DNA of 64,000 bases. Origin: Nemertoderma westbladi. Taxonomy: Eukaryota > Xenacoelomorpha > Nemertodermatida > Nemertodermatidae. The notes under the pieces are model-generated. The model had not been told where the DNA came from. It was given only the letters and a program-made list of their open reading frames with translations, and searched no databases. Shown here piece by piece: positions 1-13,500 of the stretch (the stretch's first letter is position 1; the number at the start of each line of letters is the position of its first letter). Both the position numbers and the translations under genes were made by a program. The DNA lies in contig JAUCBJ010008382.1 of NCBI GenBank assembly GCA_032718475.1, positions 28,338-92,337 of the forward strand. Direction: 5' to 3'.

Positions 1-1047
1 GCTTACTGGATTGTATTATTCGATTGATCGTTAATAATTAATTTCTGACTAATATTATTTACTTTCGGGAAATATTAACAGTTCCTTTAGGACGTGGCGC
101 TCTATCTAGGTAATCAGAGATATGACTTATACTAATCACAACGGTAAGTCGGTAAGGCTTATGATTCACGTATGAGGCGCATTCTTTAGGAAATGCTTAG
201 TTATCAGTCACAATCATGCACAATACCGGTAACACACAATACTGCTCACTAATTTGCCGACCGTCAATGAATTTTATCATATATAAAGAGAACAGCAACG
301 AATCATGTAGTGCTTACCAAATAGCATTAAATTCACTACAAACCACAACAATATAAGTCGCAATCGCTATATATAACCCGTCTCTCTAACCTGTAGTGTA
401 TCAAGAAAATTGGGAAATTTGGGTTCTTTATATATGTTCTCCAAATAATATTCGACCAACTAATACAAAATATGACAACAGTAAAAGCATTAAGACGGTA
501 GGTTAAGATATGATATGAATGATATGTTGTGACAAGATAACAGTTATACGCTCTATAATTTAAGCCTACTAATGTTTCTTCTAAAGTATGAAAACGAATT
601 GACTCTAGAGCCGGTGTTCCTGGCCTAGATAGCAACAACACAAAGTATCAAGAAAAAACAGTAAGACTGAACACTCCCAGTATGATCGGCCGAATACCTC
701 CACATCGACAGAAAAAATCGCTCTGATTGGCTTAAGCTAAACAAAGAACCATGTGTCCAATGGCTGTTCCCATGTCAGCAACCAGCTGTTAGATGTCGTA
801 ATATGAATCATCAAGGCTAAGCTGTGTAAAGGTATTTGGTGCATTGCAGGTTTTTTGCCTTACCATGTCCGCCAAAACACGTATATAGCAGAATGACTTT
901 TATGTCCGTTAAAACACCTATAACGGTACCTTGCGGGCGAGGGGAAATTATATATAGTTAGAGAGCCTTTTAGAGTATTCCAGCGCCTAGGGGGGAAACT
1001 GGATTGCGAAGCAAAAGGGCCAGTTATATCCCACAGAAGCTTTTACA
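1..1047 (-). mobile_element. BEL/Pao-like LTR (copy E), cut by window edge
   Basis: This stretch matches, in the same orientation, the minus-strand LTR at 55039-56310, beginning about 205 bp inside it, so the missing end lies left of the window. Read on the minus strand the LTR starts at 1047 with TGTAAAAGCTTCTGTGGG, the start shared by every LTR of this family in the window. No purine tract or ORF3 tail precedes it; instead OATP coding sequence starts at 1048. It is therefore a 5' LTR of an element running left, or a solo LTR, inserted into the OATP exon copy. It shares subfamily features with copy B, including a TATATATA run about 100 bp from the LTR start. Confidence 0.85.
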
Positions 1048-1227
1048 GGCGACACAAATTGCCTGTCATTCGACAATATTAGGTTGTCAAGATACTTTGT
1101 TATTCTTGGAATGTCTTGCAACCTTATCAACCTCATTGTTTTCATTATTACTTACTTTGTTTATAAACCACCACCACAGAAGTCTGATGATGTAGACCAC
1201 GGCAGGGACGACAACACTAGGCTGTGA
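1048..1227 (+). pseudogene. OATP/SLCO transporter C-terminal exon fragment, truncated by LTR
   Basis: The frame starting at 1048 encodes the last 59 residues of the OATP-like sequence found more completely at 22092-22534, with the same TGA stop (1225-1227). It includes the last membrane-spanning segment followed by FVYKPP, as at the C-termini of organic anion transporting polypeptides. The rest of the exon is absent because the LTR ends exactly at 1047. Only a few residues differ from the second copy. OATPs are twelve-helix plasma membrane carriers; this fragment cannot make one. Confidence 0.85.
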
Positions 1228-1244
1228 CGTCACCCATCACATAC

Positions 1245-1580
1245 TGTGGGGCGAGCCACGAAGCGAGCGAAGCCTTAGCATATGGGTGCCATTGGCGAGT
1301 TGTCTGTCTTCGTCGTCTGTCGTCGTCGTCGTAAATTTTTGATCGCAATATCTCGGTTATTCTTTGATGAAATTAAACGAAACTTGGTATGTATATAGTC
1401 CATCAAAAGTTTAGAAATAATCTGAAGTTTGGTCAAAAACGAACAAACGCAACGAGGCACAAGAGGAGGGCGAGTTTGTGTTGAAGACTTCTGACTAACG
1501 ACAGACAACTCGTTAATGGTGCCCATATGCTAAAGGCTTTGCTCACTTCCAGTGCTGCGCGAAGGCCCCCACGAACGTGT
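1245..1580. mobile_element. Palindromic MITE with internal CGT microsatellite (M1)
   Basis: The left arm begins TGTGGGGCGAGCCACGAAG and continues through GCATATGGGTGCCATT to GTTGTCTGT. The right arm (about 1500-1580) is its imperfect inverse, from ACAGACAACTCGTTAATGG to CCCACGAACGTGT. A short CGT run follows the left arm. The interior contains a block with ACGAAACTTGGTATG that is diagnostic of the family. Two more copies lie at 18385-19484 and 22552-22887. There is no coding capacity. A Helentron-derived non-autonomous element with a microsatellite core is an alternative classification. Confidence 0.75.
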
Positions 1581-2146
1581 ATAAATACAGAATGGTTAGA
1601 ATATATATTAGTTCTTTTAATTTCCTGTTTTCATACCCATATAGTAGTGACTAGGAAATGATGAAATACAAATTTAATTTTGTAATAATATGGTCCCATT
1701 AATTAGGAAAAATAATATCAAAATTGTCAATTGATTATTATTTATTTCTTGGTGCGTTTATAATAATTTTTTATTTTGGGAAGAATCTTGGGATAGGAGT
1801 AGAGCCGACCCCTACCTACCCTCGGGTAGCAGCTATCGAAAGAGGAGCCTTCGGGTCGCCTCCGTCTTCGGCCGACTGTTTGCTTACTTTTGCTTGCTTG
1901 CTTGCTTTGCTTTGCTTGCTTATAATAATAATAATGGTTATTGTGTAACGATATGCAAAACAATTTTGTATTTTATTCATATTATTATTATCATATTCTT
2001 TTATTCCGAAATAAACATCATTTCATAAAATTCATACACTGTTCATATTCTAACATGGCGGATACGTAAAATAATCGAATTCGTAGACATATCAATTCTG
2101 AATGAATTTTCGTCTATATTCCATGTTAATCATCTGCATTGTACGG

Positions 2147-2531
2147 TGGTGATTTGGGGCCATAAAAAATATGCCTAAAATATTTGCTGTGAGAACAAAT
2201 TAGGAATATTATCTGAAAAAATTAGGAATATTTTTTCAGAAAAAAAAATTCGCCGGTACTACAGCATACAGTGCTACAGTACTAGCTCTGCTGCTCTGTA
2301 GCTGACTAGACAGCAGTCTACAGGTCTTAGGCCTAGTACCGGTACTTTAAACATTCTACAGTCTTGTCAGTAACAAGCAGTCAGACAATTATGGTGGTGA
2401 TTTTTTTATCTGGAAAAATATTCTTAATTTTTTTTTCTGAATAAATATTCCTAATTTTTTTTAGAAAATATTCCTAATTTGTTCTCACAGGAAATATTTT
2501 AGGCATATTTTTTATGGCCCCAAATCACCAT
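2147..2531. mobile_element. Foldback/MITE element F1
   Basis: The left arm starts TGGTGATTTGGGGCCATAA and runs through a GTGAGAACAAATTAGG block; the right arm, ending near 2531, is its inverse over roughly 65-90 bp. The arms contain several AT-rich TTAGGAATATT repeats, also inverted. The centre (about 2252-2390) is unrelated and rich in TACAG/GTACTG. No ORF. A left arm only is present at 23464-23640. Confidence 0.7.
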
Positions 2532-2535
2532 CGCC

Positions 2536-3405
2536 GTAGCATTGGGATCGGTCTAAAAAGCAGCTGAGCGAGCAAATCGGATAGAAAATTAAAGAGGCTA
2601 TACATGCAAGCAGACAAGTCCTGCAAGCAATTTCGCCTCTTTTTAGTAGCTCCATTGGTGTATCATTGTCCTTGTATCTATAAACAGTAAAAATAAATAT
2701 AGAATAATAACATTACATGTTTGCGGTACTCGTGTAGGCCGACTTTAAACTTTATTAATGTCGCTGTAATTTCCTTCTTTATAAACATATTATACAGTAA
2801 TACACTTTCGCTCCAACTAAGCGGGTAAATAATAAATAATACTATTATATTTCGACGATTGGTACGGAGAAGTGAAGAAGAGGAGAAAAGTGTTGTTATT
2901 ATGGATTATCTTTCTGAATAATATAATAAGAAATAAATGTATTTTATTACATGGGAAAAAAAGTATAAATTTTTTCACTATTCTCGAGGCATTTTTTTAC
3001 CTAGCGTCAGCGAGGTTAATAAAGGGTCGAGAGAATATTGAAAATAAAATTTCTACGTTTTTTTCCCCCATGTAATACGTAATTTTATTCTTAAATAGGT
3101 ACTTTTTTGTTGCTTAATTATTTAATAAAACGTACAGCGATGTAGTGGTAGAAAATAAATTGAATTGAACTGCAGTTTTTTTCTATGTTGCTTCCATAAA
3201 TACTGCGATTCAAATTTTTGTACTGATCAACTGCTGATACTGCCTTACTCAATGTTTAATATTTTAGTGTTCTCGAATATTTACTGTATTACGTGACTAG
3301 AGAGCCGCTTAACTACATAAAACAATATTGGATATTGAGTTCTGTTTTGGAATACGCCTTATCAGATATCCACTACAGAGTTTTGGTCAGGTCAGGTATT
3401 CTAGG
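2536..3405. other. AT-rich interval, no gene recognised
   Basis: I see no convincing coding sequence, RNA gene or named repeat. A short open frame at 2872-3075 has no recognisable features and AT-driven composition. The interval separates the foldback element from the 5' region of the next retroelement. Confidence 0.5.
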
Positions 3406-3623
3406 TCATTGATCACGAAAACTTGCATAAAGGAGGTGCCACCTGTGGCTGCATAGACCCTCTTACTATACTAGGGCAAATCTGGTCCTGTAACTAGGAC
3501 CCCCTTCGTTGTGGGATAAGGACGCCCTTGGTCCTGGATTAAGGACCTATATACTTGGCTGCAGGGGTATATGGCCTGGCCAGGCAGATGGTGATCTACC
3601 AATGGCTGGTCAGGAGTAGAGTG

Positions 3624-4440
3624 TTCTCACTGTCCCCACGGGTCCGCCCGTCGGTCTGTCCACCCCCACCGGTCCGCCCGTCGGTTTGTCTGTCTCCACG
3701 GGTCCGCCTGTCGGTTTGTCTCTCCCCACGGGTCCGCCTGTCGGCTTGTCTGTTCCCACGGGTCCACTGGTCGGTTTGTCTGTCCCCACGGGTCCGCCTG
3801 TCGGCTTGTCCCTCCCCACAGGTCCGCCTGTTGTTTTGTCTGTCCCCACGGGTCCGGCGGTCGGTTTGTCTGTCCCCTCGGGTCTGCCTGTCGGCTTGTC
3901 TGTCCCCACGGGTTCACCTGTCGGTTCGTCTGTCCCCACGGGTCCGCCCGTCGTATTGTCTATCCCCACGGGTCCGCCTGTCGGTTTGTCTGTCGCCACG
4001 GGTTCGCCTGTCGGCCAGTCTGTCCCCACGGGTTCGGCTGTCAGTTTGTCTGTCCCACCCGGTCCGCCTGTCGGATCGTCTGTCCCCACGGGTCCACCTG
4101 TCGGTCTGTCTGTCGCCACGGGTCCGCCTGTCGGTTTGCCTGTCCCCACTGGTCCGCCTGGCGGGTTGTCTGTCCCCATGGGTCCGCCTGTCGATTTGTC
4201 TGTTCCCTCAGGTCCTCCTGCCGGTTTGTCTGTCCCCACGGGCCCGCCTGTCGGTTTGTCGGTCCCCACGGGTCTGCCTGCTGGTTTGTCTGTCCCCATG
4301 GGTCTGGCGGTCGGTTTGTCTGTCCCCACGGGTCCGCCTGTCGGTTTGTCTGTCCCCACGGGTCCGCCTGTCAGATTGTCTGTCCCCACATGTCCGTCTG
4401 TTGGCTTGTCTGTACCCACGGGTCCGCCTGTTGGTTTGCA
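3624..4440 (+). repeat. 30-bp coding minisatellite, about 27 units
   Basis: Units of 30 bp, with a core like CGCCTGTCGGTTTGTCTGTC, run head to tail with scattered substitutions and essentially no length change. Because 30 is a multiple of three, several frames on both strands stay open. The frame beginning at 3686 reads as decapeptides of the type GPPVGLSVPT and flows without a stop into the retroelement's upstream protein region; the other open frames do not. Confidence 0.95.
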
Positions 4441-5200
4441 AACCGTGAGACAGCCGCAAGTTGCTACGGACGGAACTGTGTTCAGCAACCAGTGGAGCAC
4501 AGGTGGGGAGCCCCGAAGGAACACCGACCCTCATGACCTAATGACGAGGGCATATGGGGCCCCACTGGTAGGGAAGGGGGCCGTGCCGGACTGCCTGCTC
4601 CATCAGTGGAGACGGGCGATTCAGCTCTGCGGTTCCAAATACCGACTACCAGGGGGTGCAGTGGGCCGTGACGTAGTTGCGACGCTGGCGGAGGAAGCGA
4701 CGGCCTTCGTGTCTGGGCTGCGCCACAACATAGCCAACATGCGTTCGGAGAGGATCATACTTTTGGACGCATTGCTCCTCCACCGCGACCCAAAAGTTGC
4801 AAAGGCCGCGGACATCCGGCGCCTTCTGAGCCGCAGATTACAGATGTGGAAGGCCGGGAATATGGAGGCCTTACTACAGGAGGCGGAGCGCTGCTCCCTC
4901 AAGTTCAGATCAGGGCGGCGAGCGAGAAGGAAGCCGGCTGGCGAGGACAAGGATCACACGATCCGAGTTTTTACTCGTCTGATGTTAGAAGGGAAGGTAC
5001 GCAGCGCAGTATGCTGGGTGACCGGTCGGGAGAGCGGCGGTTTATTAGACCCTGACCAGGAAGTCGACATGGGAGGAGGAAATGTCAAAGTCCTCGATAT
5101 CCTGAGAGCCAAGCATCCACCCACCTCCGAACCCCCCCCCCCCCAGAATCTCTCCTCCAACCAGATGAAGAACTCCCAATCCGTGTCGATGTTGACATAA
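3686..5200 (+). pseudogene. Retroelement polyprotein, N-terminal part (decapeptide repeats plus pre-RT region)
   Basis: Residues 1 to about 250 are GPPVGLSVPT-type repeats. Residues from about 290 to 480 are a basic, mostly helical region with FTRLMLEGKVRSAV and a later ILRAKHPP motif, a pre-RT block that I recognise from many invertebrate RT proteins of this type. The frame is lost at a run of 13 C (5132-5144); homologous sequence continues in the frame of the next entry. This looks like a simple slippage frameshift, either in the genome or in the assembly. The true start codon is uncertain: 3686 is the first ATG in the open frame and lies inside the repeat. Confidence 0.7.
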
Positions 5201-7386
5201 CGGCCTCCCACGTCGAGTCTGCTGCTCGCCGACTACATGGGGGAGCCGGCCCGGCGGGCTCAGACTCAACTCGCTGGGGCGACTATTTACTCAGATACGG
5301 CGCCCACAGCGAACGCCTTCGTGACGCCATCGCCGATATCGCCCGGTCCTTCGCCAACACAGTTATACCGTGGGAGTCCGCACGTGCCCTTATGTCGTGT
5401 CGGTTGATTGCCCTGGATAAATGCCCAGGAGTTCGGCCGATCGGGATCGGGGAATGCTTGCGTCGCATTCTCGGTCGCTCAATGGCTGAAGCCACGGGGG
5501 ATGATATTACGGCAACCTGCGGCGCTGAACAGCTCTCCGCCGGCACATCAGCAGGGGTGGAGGCCGCTGTCCACACGATGGCAGATCTGTTCGATCAACG
5601 GAGTGATGATGGCTGGGGGTTTCTCCTCGTTGACGCGTCAAACGCGTTTAACTCTCTAAACCGGACAGCCGCGCTGTGGAATGCGCGTCGGCTGTGGCCC
5701 CGATGCTCCCTGTTTCTGTTCAATAGTTACCGGGGGCATGGCATACTAACAATACGCGGGACCGAGGAGGTGATATTCAGTGAGGAGGGCACCACGCAGG
5801 GAGATCCTCTCGCTATGCTTGAGTATTCTTCAGGGATTCTCCCCCTCATTCACCTCCTGCGTAAACCACCGGATACTCAACTGGTTCAGAACTGGTATGC
5901 GGATGACTCAGGGGCGGGAGGTAGACTGGAGCTGGTTCTCGAATGGTTCATCGAGCTACAGCGTTTCGGACCAACGCTCGGATACTTCCCGGAGCCAAAG
6001 AAATGCTACCTCGTAGTAGCCCCAGAGTTTGTCGAGGAGGCTCGTAGAGTCTTTGCGGGCCAATCGATAAATATTGTGTCGGGTCATCGATTCCTCGGCG
6101 GGTACATAGGCGGCGCTGTAGAGAGGAGGGGCCATGTCCAGGCTAAGGTAGCAGGGTGGGTCGACTCTGTTGATCGTCTAGCTGAGATGGCAGAGGCCCA
6201 GCCCCAAGCCGCATTTGCGGCTATGGCCTGCTCCCTCCAGCGGGAGTGGGCCTACCTACAACGGGTAACCCCGGACTGTAGTGAGGAATACGAGGTGCTG
6301 GAGGAGGCGATAACCGAACGGTTTCTTCCGGCAATCTTAGGAAGTGAGGTATCCTCCCAAGAGAGAAAACTGTTCGGTCTGTCCCCCCGCAACGCTGGGC
6401 TCGGGCTGCGAAATCCGGTGTCCGAGGCCGCCCAGTCCTTCTCGGTTTCACAGAAGGGGACCGCTTCCCTCGCGGCAGCCATACTCGGTAAGAGCTCATA
6501 CATACACTCGGAGCATCTGGACTGTCTGAAGCGAGCGCGGAAAGAGGGTCGGGAACAGCAGATGTTGCGGGAGAAAGTCGACCTCGAATCCACGCTAGAG
6601 GAGTTAACGGACTGCCGCAGCCGGACAGTGCGGCGTGCCGCCGATTTCCGCTCGAGTGGGTGGATTTCTGCTGTTCCGCTAGCCGACCACCACCTAGACT
6701 TGTCCCCACAGGAGTTCCGGGACGCCCTGGCGATCCGCTATGGTCGCCCCTTGGCGGCAGTTCCGAGCAGGTGCGATGGGTGTGGGGCCGCCTTTGATTT
6801 AAACCACGGTTTAAATTGTAAAAAAGGCGGCCTTGTCATCCAACGCCATAACGAACTGCGGGATGTTTTCGGGGATCTCGCCGCGCTCGCATTTGGACCG
6901 CGTAACGTGGTGCGTGAGCCGATAGTCCGGGAGCAGCAGGGGGAGGAGGGAGCAGCTGGTCTTCGGTGTGACGTGGGCATCCGGGGCGCACTAAACCCAC
7001 AGACTCAGGCGTTGATAGACATCCGGGTTGTAAACCTTGACGCCGAGTCTTATGTGGGTCGCGCCCCGATGTCAGTACTAGTGTCTGCCGAAGACGAGAA
7101 GAGGCGGCTCTATGCGGACGCAGTTACTGCTCGAAGAGGTGACTTTTCGCCTTTCGTTGCGTCCTGCTGCGGAGTACTCGCTCCTCAGGCAAATCACCTG
7201 CTTCGCGTGGTGGCTGACCGGCTGCATCGGTCATGGGGGCGTCCTTACAGCGTCACCATGGGCTGGGTTCGAACCCGCATCCAGCTGGCGGTCATCCACG
7301 GCGCCACCCACTGCCTTCGGGGATCCAGGGTGAAGTGGAGGAGCGGCCTAGGGCTGGATGACGGTGCTGGGCTACCTAGCGTCTAG
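5145..7386 (+). pseudogene. Retroelement polyprotein, reverse transcriptase and endonuclease-like part
   Basis: After the poly-C run the protein continues open to a TAG at 7384-7386; the first ATG in this frame is 5392 (664 residues). RT motifs are clear: FLLVDASNAFNSLNR (motif A aspartate), GTTQGDP (motif B) and YADD at about residue 169. Near residue 463 a CDGCGAAFDLNHGLNC motif fits CX2CX7HX4C, followed by RHNELRD, a VREP block and RCDVGIRG with ALIDIRVVN, matching the order seen in R2-type elements before and within the PD-(D/E)XK-like endonuclease. The endonuclease assignment is by motif order only. Apart from the poly-C frameshift this half is intact, suggesting recent activity. Confidence 0.8.
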
Positions 7387-7548
7387 AGCGTTTTAAACTA
7401 AAATTCTCAAAATTTTGGGCTCCTTACAAATAAATTTTAAAAGTTTCATTGTATCTTGGTGATGGGTATCTGTGCAATTGTTTGTTTGTTAATATTGTTT
7501 GTAATTGTGATTGATTCATTAATAGTAATAAATATTGTGGGATAAAGT

Positions 7549-10500
7549 AAATCTATAGTACCCTTATACTATACCTGCACTCTCTACTGTATCTATAGTA
7601 CACTTATACTATACCTGCACTCTCTACAGTATCTATAGTACCTTTATACTATACCTGCACTCTCTACTGTATCTATAGTACCCTTATACTATACCTGCAC
7701 TCTCTACTGTATCTATAGTACCCTTATACTATACCTGCACTCCCTACTGTATCTATAGTACCCTTATACTATACCTGCACTCTCTACTGTATCTATAGTA
7801 CCCTTATACTATACCTGCACTCCCTACTGTATCTATAGTACCCTTATACTATACCTGCACTCTCTACTGTATCTATAGTACCCTTATACTATACCTGCAC
7901 TCTCTACTGTATCCATAGTACCCTTATACTATACCTGCACTCTCTACTGTATCTATAGTACCCTTATACTATACCTGCTCTCTCTACTGTATCTATAGTA
8001 CCCTTATACTATACCTGCACTCTCTACTGTATCTATAGTACCCGTATACTATACCTGCACTCTCTACTGTATCTATAGTACCCTTATACTATACCTGCAC
8101 TCTCTACTGTATCTATAGTACCCTTATACTATACCTGCACTCTCTACTCCATCTATAGTACCCTTATACTATACCTGCACTCTCTACTGTATCTATAGTA
8201 CCCTTATACTATACCTGCACTCTCTACTGTATCTATAGTACCCTTATACTATACCTGCACTCTCTACTGTATCTATAGTACCCTTATACTATACCTGCAC
8301 TCTACTGTATCTATAGTACCCTTATACTATACCTGCACTCTCTACTGTATCTATAGTACCCTTATACTATACCTGCACTCTCTACTGTATCTATAGTACC
8401 CTTATACTATACCTGCACTCTCTACTGTATCTATAGTACCCTTATACTATACCTGCACTCTCTACTGTATCCATAGTACCCTTATACTATACCTGCACTC
8501 CCTACTGTATCTATAGTACCCTTATACTATACCTGCACTCTCTACTGTATCTATAGTACCCTTATACTATACCTGCACTCTCTACTGTATCTATAGTACC
8601 CTTATACTATACCTGCACTCTCTACTGTATCCATAGTACCCTTATACTATACCTGCACTCTCTACTGTATCTATAGTACCCTTATACTATACCTGCACTC
8701 TCTACTGTATCTATAGTACCCTTATACTATACCTGCACTCTCTACTGTATCTATAGTACCCTTATACTATACCTGCACTCTCTACTGTATCTATAGTACC
8801 CTTATACTATACCTGCACTCTCTACTGTATCTATAGTACCCTTATACTATACCTGCACTCTCTACTGTATCTATAGTACCCTTATACTATACCTGCACTC
8901 TCTACTGTATCTATAGTACCCTTATACTATACCTGCACTCTCTACTATATCTATAGTACCCTTATACTATACCTGCACTCTCTACTGTATCTATAGTACC
9001 CTTATACTATACCTGCACTCCTACTGTATCTATAGTACCCTTATACTATACCTGCACTCTCTACTGTATCTATAGTACCCTTATACTATACCTGCACTCT
9101 CTACTGTATCTATAGTACCCTTATACTATACCTGCACTCTCTACTGTATCTATAGTACCCTTATACTATACCTGCACTCTCTACTGTATCTATAGTACCC
9201 TTATACTATACCTGCACTCTCTACTGTATCTATAGTACCCTTATACTATACCTGCACTCTCTACTGTATCTATAGTACCCTTATACTATACCTGCACTCT
9301 CTACTGTATCTATAGTACCCTTATACTATACGTGCACTCTCTACTGTATCTATAGTACCCTTATACTATACCTGCACTATCTACTGTATCTATAGTACCG
9401 TTATACTATACCTGCACTCTCTACTGTATCTATAGTACCCTTATACTATACCTGCACTCTCTACTGTATCTATAGTACCCTTATACTATACCTGCACTCT
9501 CTACTGTATCTATAGTACCATTATACTATACCTGCACTCTACTGTATCCATAGTACCCTTATACTATACCTGCACTCTCTACTGTATCCATAGTACCCTT
9601 ATACTATACCTGCACTCTCTACTGTATCTATAGTACCCTTATACTATACCTGCACTCTCTACTGTATCTATAGAACCCTTATACTATACCTGCACTCTCT
9701 ACTGTATCTATAGTACCCTTATACTATACCTGCACTCTCTACTGTATCTATAGTACCCTTATACTATACCTGCACTTTCTACTGTATCCATAGTACCCTT
9801 ATACTATACCTGCACTCTCTACTGTATCTATAGTACCGTTATACTATACCTGCACTCTCTACTGTATCTATAGTACCGTTATACTATACCTGCACTCTAC
9901 TGTATCCATAGTACCCTTATACTATACCTGCACTCTCTACTGTATCTATAGTACCCTTATACTATACCTGCACTCTCTACTGTATCCATAGTACCCTTAT
10001 ACTATACCTGCACTCTCTACTGTATCTATAGTACCGTTATACTATACCTGCACTCTACTGTATCCATAGTACCCTTATACTATACCTGCACTCTCTACTG
10101 TATCTATAGTACACTTATACTATACCTGCACTCTCTACTGTATCTATAGTACCCTTATACTATACCTGCACTCTCTACTGTATCTATAGTACACTTATAC
10201 TATACCTGCACTCTCTACTGTATCTATAGTACCCTTATACTATACCTGCACTCTCTACTGTATCTATAGTACACTTATACTATACCTGCACTCTCTACTG
10301 TATCTATAGTACCCTTATACTATACCTGCACTCTCTACTCCCTCTATAGTACCCTTATACTATACCTGCACTCTCTACTCCCTCTATAGTACCGTTATAC
10401 TATACCTGCACTCTCTACTGTATCTATAGTACCCTTATACTATACCTGCACTCTCTACTGTATCTATAGTACCCTTATACTATACCTGCACTCCCTACTG

Positions 10501-13500
10501 TATCTATAGTACCCTTATACTATACCTGCACTCTCTACTGTATCTATAGTACCGTTATACTATACCTGCACTCTCTACTGTATCTATAGTACCGTTATAC
10601 TATACCTGCACTCTCTACTGTATCCATAGTACCCTTATACTATACCTGCACTCTCTACTGTATCTATAGTACCCTTATACTATACCTGCACTCTCTACTA
10701 TATCTATAGTACCCTTATACTATACCTGCACTCTCTACTATATCTATAGTACCCTTATACTATACCTGCACTCTCTACTGTATCTATAGTACCGTTATAC
10801 TATACCTGCACTCTCTACTGTATCTATAGTACCGTTATACTATACCTGCACTCTCTACTGTATCCATAGTACCCTTATACTATACCTGCACTCTCTACTG
10901 TATCTATAGTACCCTTATACTATACCTGCACTCTCTACTATATCTATAGTACCCTTATACTATACCTGCACTCTCTACTATATCTATAGTACCCTTATAC
11001 TATACCTGCACTCTCTACTATATCTATAGCACCCTTATACTATACCTGCACTCTCTACTGTATCTATAGTACCCTTATACTATACCTGCACTCTCTACTG
11101 TATCTATAGTACCCTTATACTATACCTGCACTCTCTACTGTATCTATAGTAACCTTATACTATACCTGCACTCTCTACTGTATCTATAGTACCCTTATAC
11201 TATACCTGCACTCCCTACTGTATCTATAGTACCCTTATACTATACCTGCACTCCCTACTGTATCTATAGTACCCTTATACTATACCTGCACTCTCTACTA
11301 TATCTATAGTACCCTTATACTATACCTGCACTCTCTACTATATCTATAGTACCCTTATACTATACCTACACTCCCTACTGTATCCATAGTACCCTTATAC
11401 TATACCTGCACTCTCTACTGTATCTATAGTACCCTTATACTATACCTGCACTCTCTACTGTATCTATAGTACCCTTATACTATACGTGCACTCTCTACTG
11501 TATCTATAGTACCCTTATACTATACCTGCACTATCTACTGTATCTATAGTACCGTTATACTATACCTGCACTCTCTACTGTATCTATAGTACCCTTATAC
11601 TATACCTGCACTCTCTACTGTATCTATAGTACCCTTATACTATACCTGCACTCTCTACTGTATCTATAGTACCATTATACTATACCTGCACTGTACTGTA
11701 TCCATAGTACCCTTATACTATACCTGCACTCTCTACTGTATCCATAGTACCCTTATACTATACCTGCACTCTCTACTGTATCTATAGTACCCTTATACTA
11801 TACCTGCACTCTCTACTGTATCTATAGAACCCTTATACTATACCTGCACTCTCTACTGTATCTATAGTACCCTTATACTATACCTGCACTCTCTACTGTA
11901 TCTATAGTACCCTTATACTATACCTGCACTTTCTACTGTATCCATAGTACCCTTATACTATACCTGCACTCTCTACTGTATCTATAGTACCGTTATACTA
12001 TACCTGCACTCTCTACTGTATCTATAGTACCGTTATACTATACCTGCACTCTACTGTATCCATAGTACCCTTATACTATACCTGCACTCTCTACTGTATC
12101 TATAGTACCCTTATACTATACCTGCACTCTCTACTGTATCCATAGTACCCTTATACTATACCTGCACTCTCTACTGTATCTATAGTACCGTTATACTATA
12201 CCTGCACTCTACTGTATCCATAGTACCCTTATACTATACCTGCACTCTCTACTGTATCTATAGTACACTTATACTATACCTGCACTCTCTACTGTATCTA
12301 TAGTACCCTTATACTATACCTGCACTCTCTACTGTATCTATAGTACACTTATACTATACCTGCACTCTCTACTGTATCTATAGTACCCTTATACTATACC
12401 TGCACTCTCTACTGTATCTATAGTACACTTATACTATACCTGCACTCTCTACTGTATCTATAGTACCCTTATACTATACCTGCACTCTCTACTCCCTCTA
12501 TAGTACCCTTATACTATACCTGCACTCTCTACTCCCTCTATAGTACCGTTATACTATACCTGCACTCTCTACTGTATCTATAGTACCCTTATACTATACC
12601 TGCACTCTCTACTGTATCTATAGTACCCTTATACTATACCTGCACTCCCTACTGTATCTATAGTACCCTTATACTATACCTGCACTCTCTACTGTATCTA
12701 TAGTACCGTTATACTATACCTGCACTCTCTACTGTATCTATAGTACCGTTATACTATACCTGCACTCTCTACTGTATCCATAGTACCCTTATACTATACC
12801 TGCACTCTCTACTGTATCTATAGTACCCTTATACTATACCTGCACTCTCTACTATATCTATAGTACCCTTATACTATACCTGCACTCTCTACTATATCTA
12901 TAGTACCCTTATACTATACCTGCACTCTCTACTGTATCTATAGTACCGTTATACTATACCTGCACTCTCTACTGTATCTATAGTACCGTTATACTATACC
13001 TGCACTCTCTACTGTATCTATAGTACCGTTATACTATACCTGCACTCTCTACTGTATCCATAGTACCCTTATACTATACCTGCACTCTCTACTGTATCTA
13101 TAGTACCCTTATACTATACCTGCACTCTCTACTATATCTATAGTACCCTTATACTATACCTGCACTCTCTACTATATCTATAGTACCCTTATACTATACC
13201 TGCACTCTCTACTGTATCTATAGTACCCTTATACTATACCTGCACTCTCTACTGTATCTATAGTACCCTTATACTATACCTGCACTCTCTACTGTATCTA
13301 TAGTAACCTTATACTATACCTGCACTCTCTACTGTATCTATAGTACCCTTATACTATACCTGCACTCCCTACTGTATCTATAGTACCCTTATACTATACC
13401 TGCACTCCCTACTGTATCTATAGTACCCTTATACTATACCTGCACTCTCTACTATATCTATAGTACCCTTATACTATACCTGCACTCTCTACTATATCTA

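Larger units (their letters stand above)
1048..2232 (+). repeat. Duplicated segment: OATP exon, MITE and 3' region (copy 1)
   Basis: About 1.2 kb is collinear and nearly identical with 22355-23545, including the coding end, the MITE, a CTTGCTTG-rich stretch near 1900, an AATAAA at 2010-2015 and the left arm of a foldback element. The MITE and foldback arm occupy the same positions in both copies, so both insertions predate the duplication. Copy 1 was then hit by the LTR at its left end. Confidence 0.9.
3410..7545 (+). mobile_element. LINE-like retroelement with R2-type CCHC and endonuclease-like C-terminus
   Basis: A GC-rich island in AT-rich DNA holds a leader, a 30-bp minisatellite, two frames of one broken polyprotein, and a short AT-rich 3' tail with AATAAA-like sites that runs straight into the satellite at 7549. 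Reverse transcriptase blocks and a zinc motif plus RHN, REP and D-x-IDIR elements suggest a retroelement with restriction-like endonuclease, as in R2/NeSL-type elements. The exact clade cannot be settled here. No LTRs were found. Confidence 0.75.

Noticed and set aside
1724-1963. Short frames around the CTTGCTTG stretch
   Set aside because: Low-complexity sequence in the duplicated OATP 3' region; the second copy has indels that break them.
3610-4524. Minus-strand frame of PTGGPVGTDK repeats and plus-strand RVRLSVCLSP repeats
   Set aside because: Any frame is open because the minisatellite unit is 30 bp. Only the frame from 3686 continues into recognisable retroelement protein.
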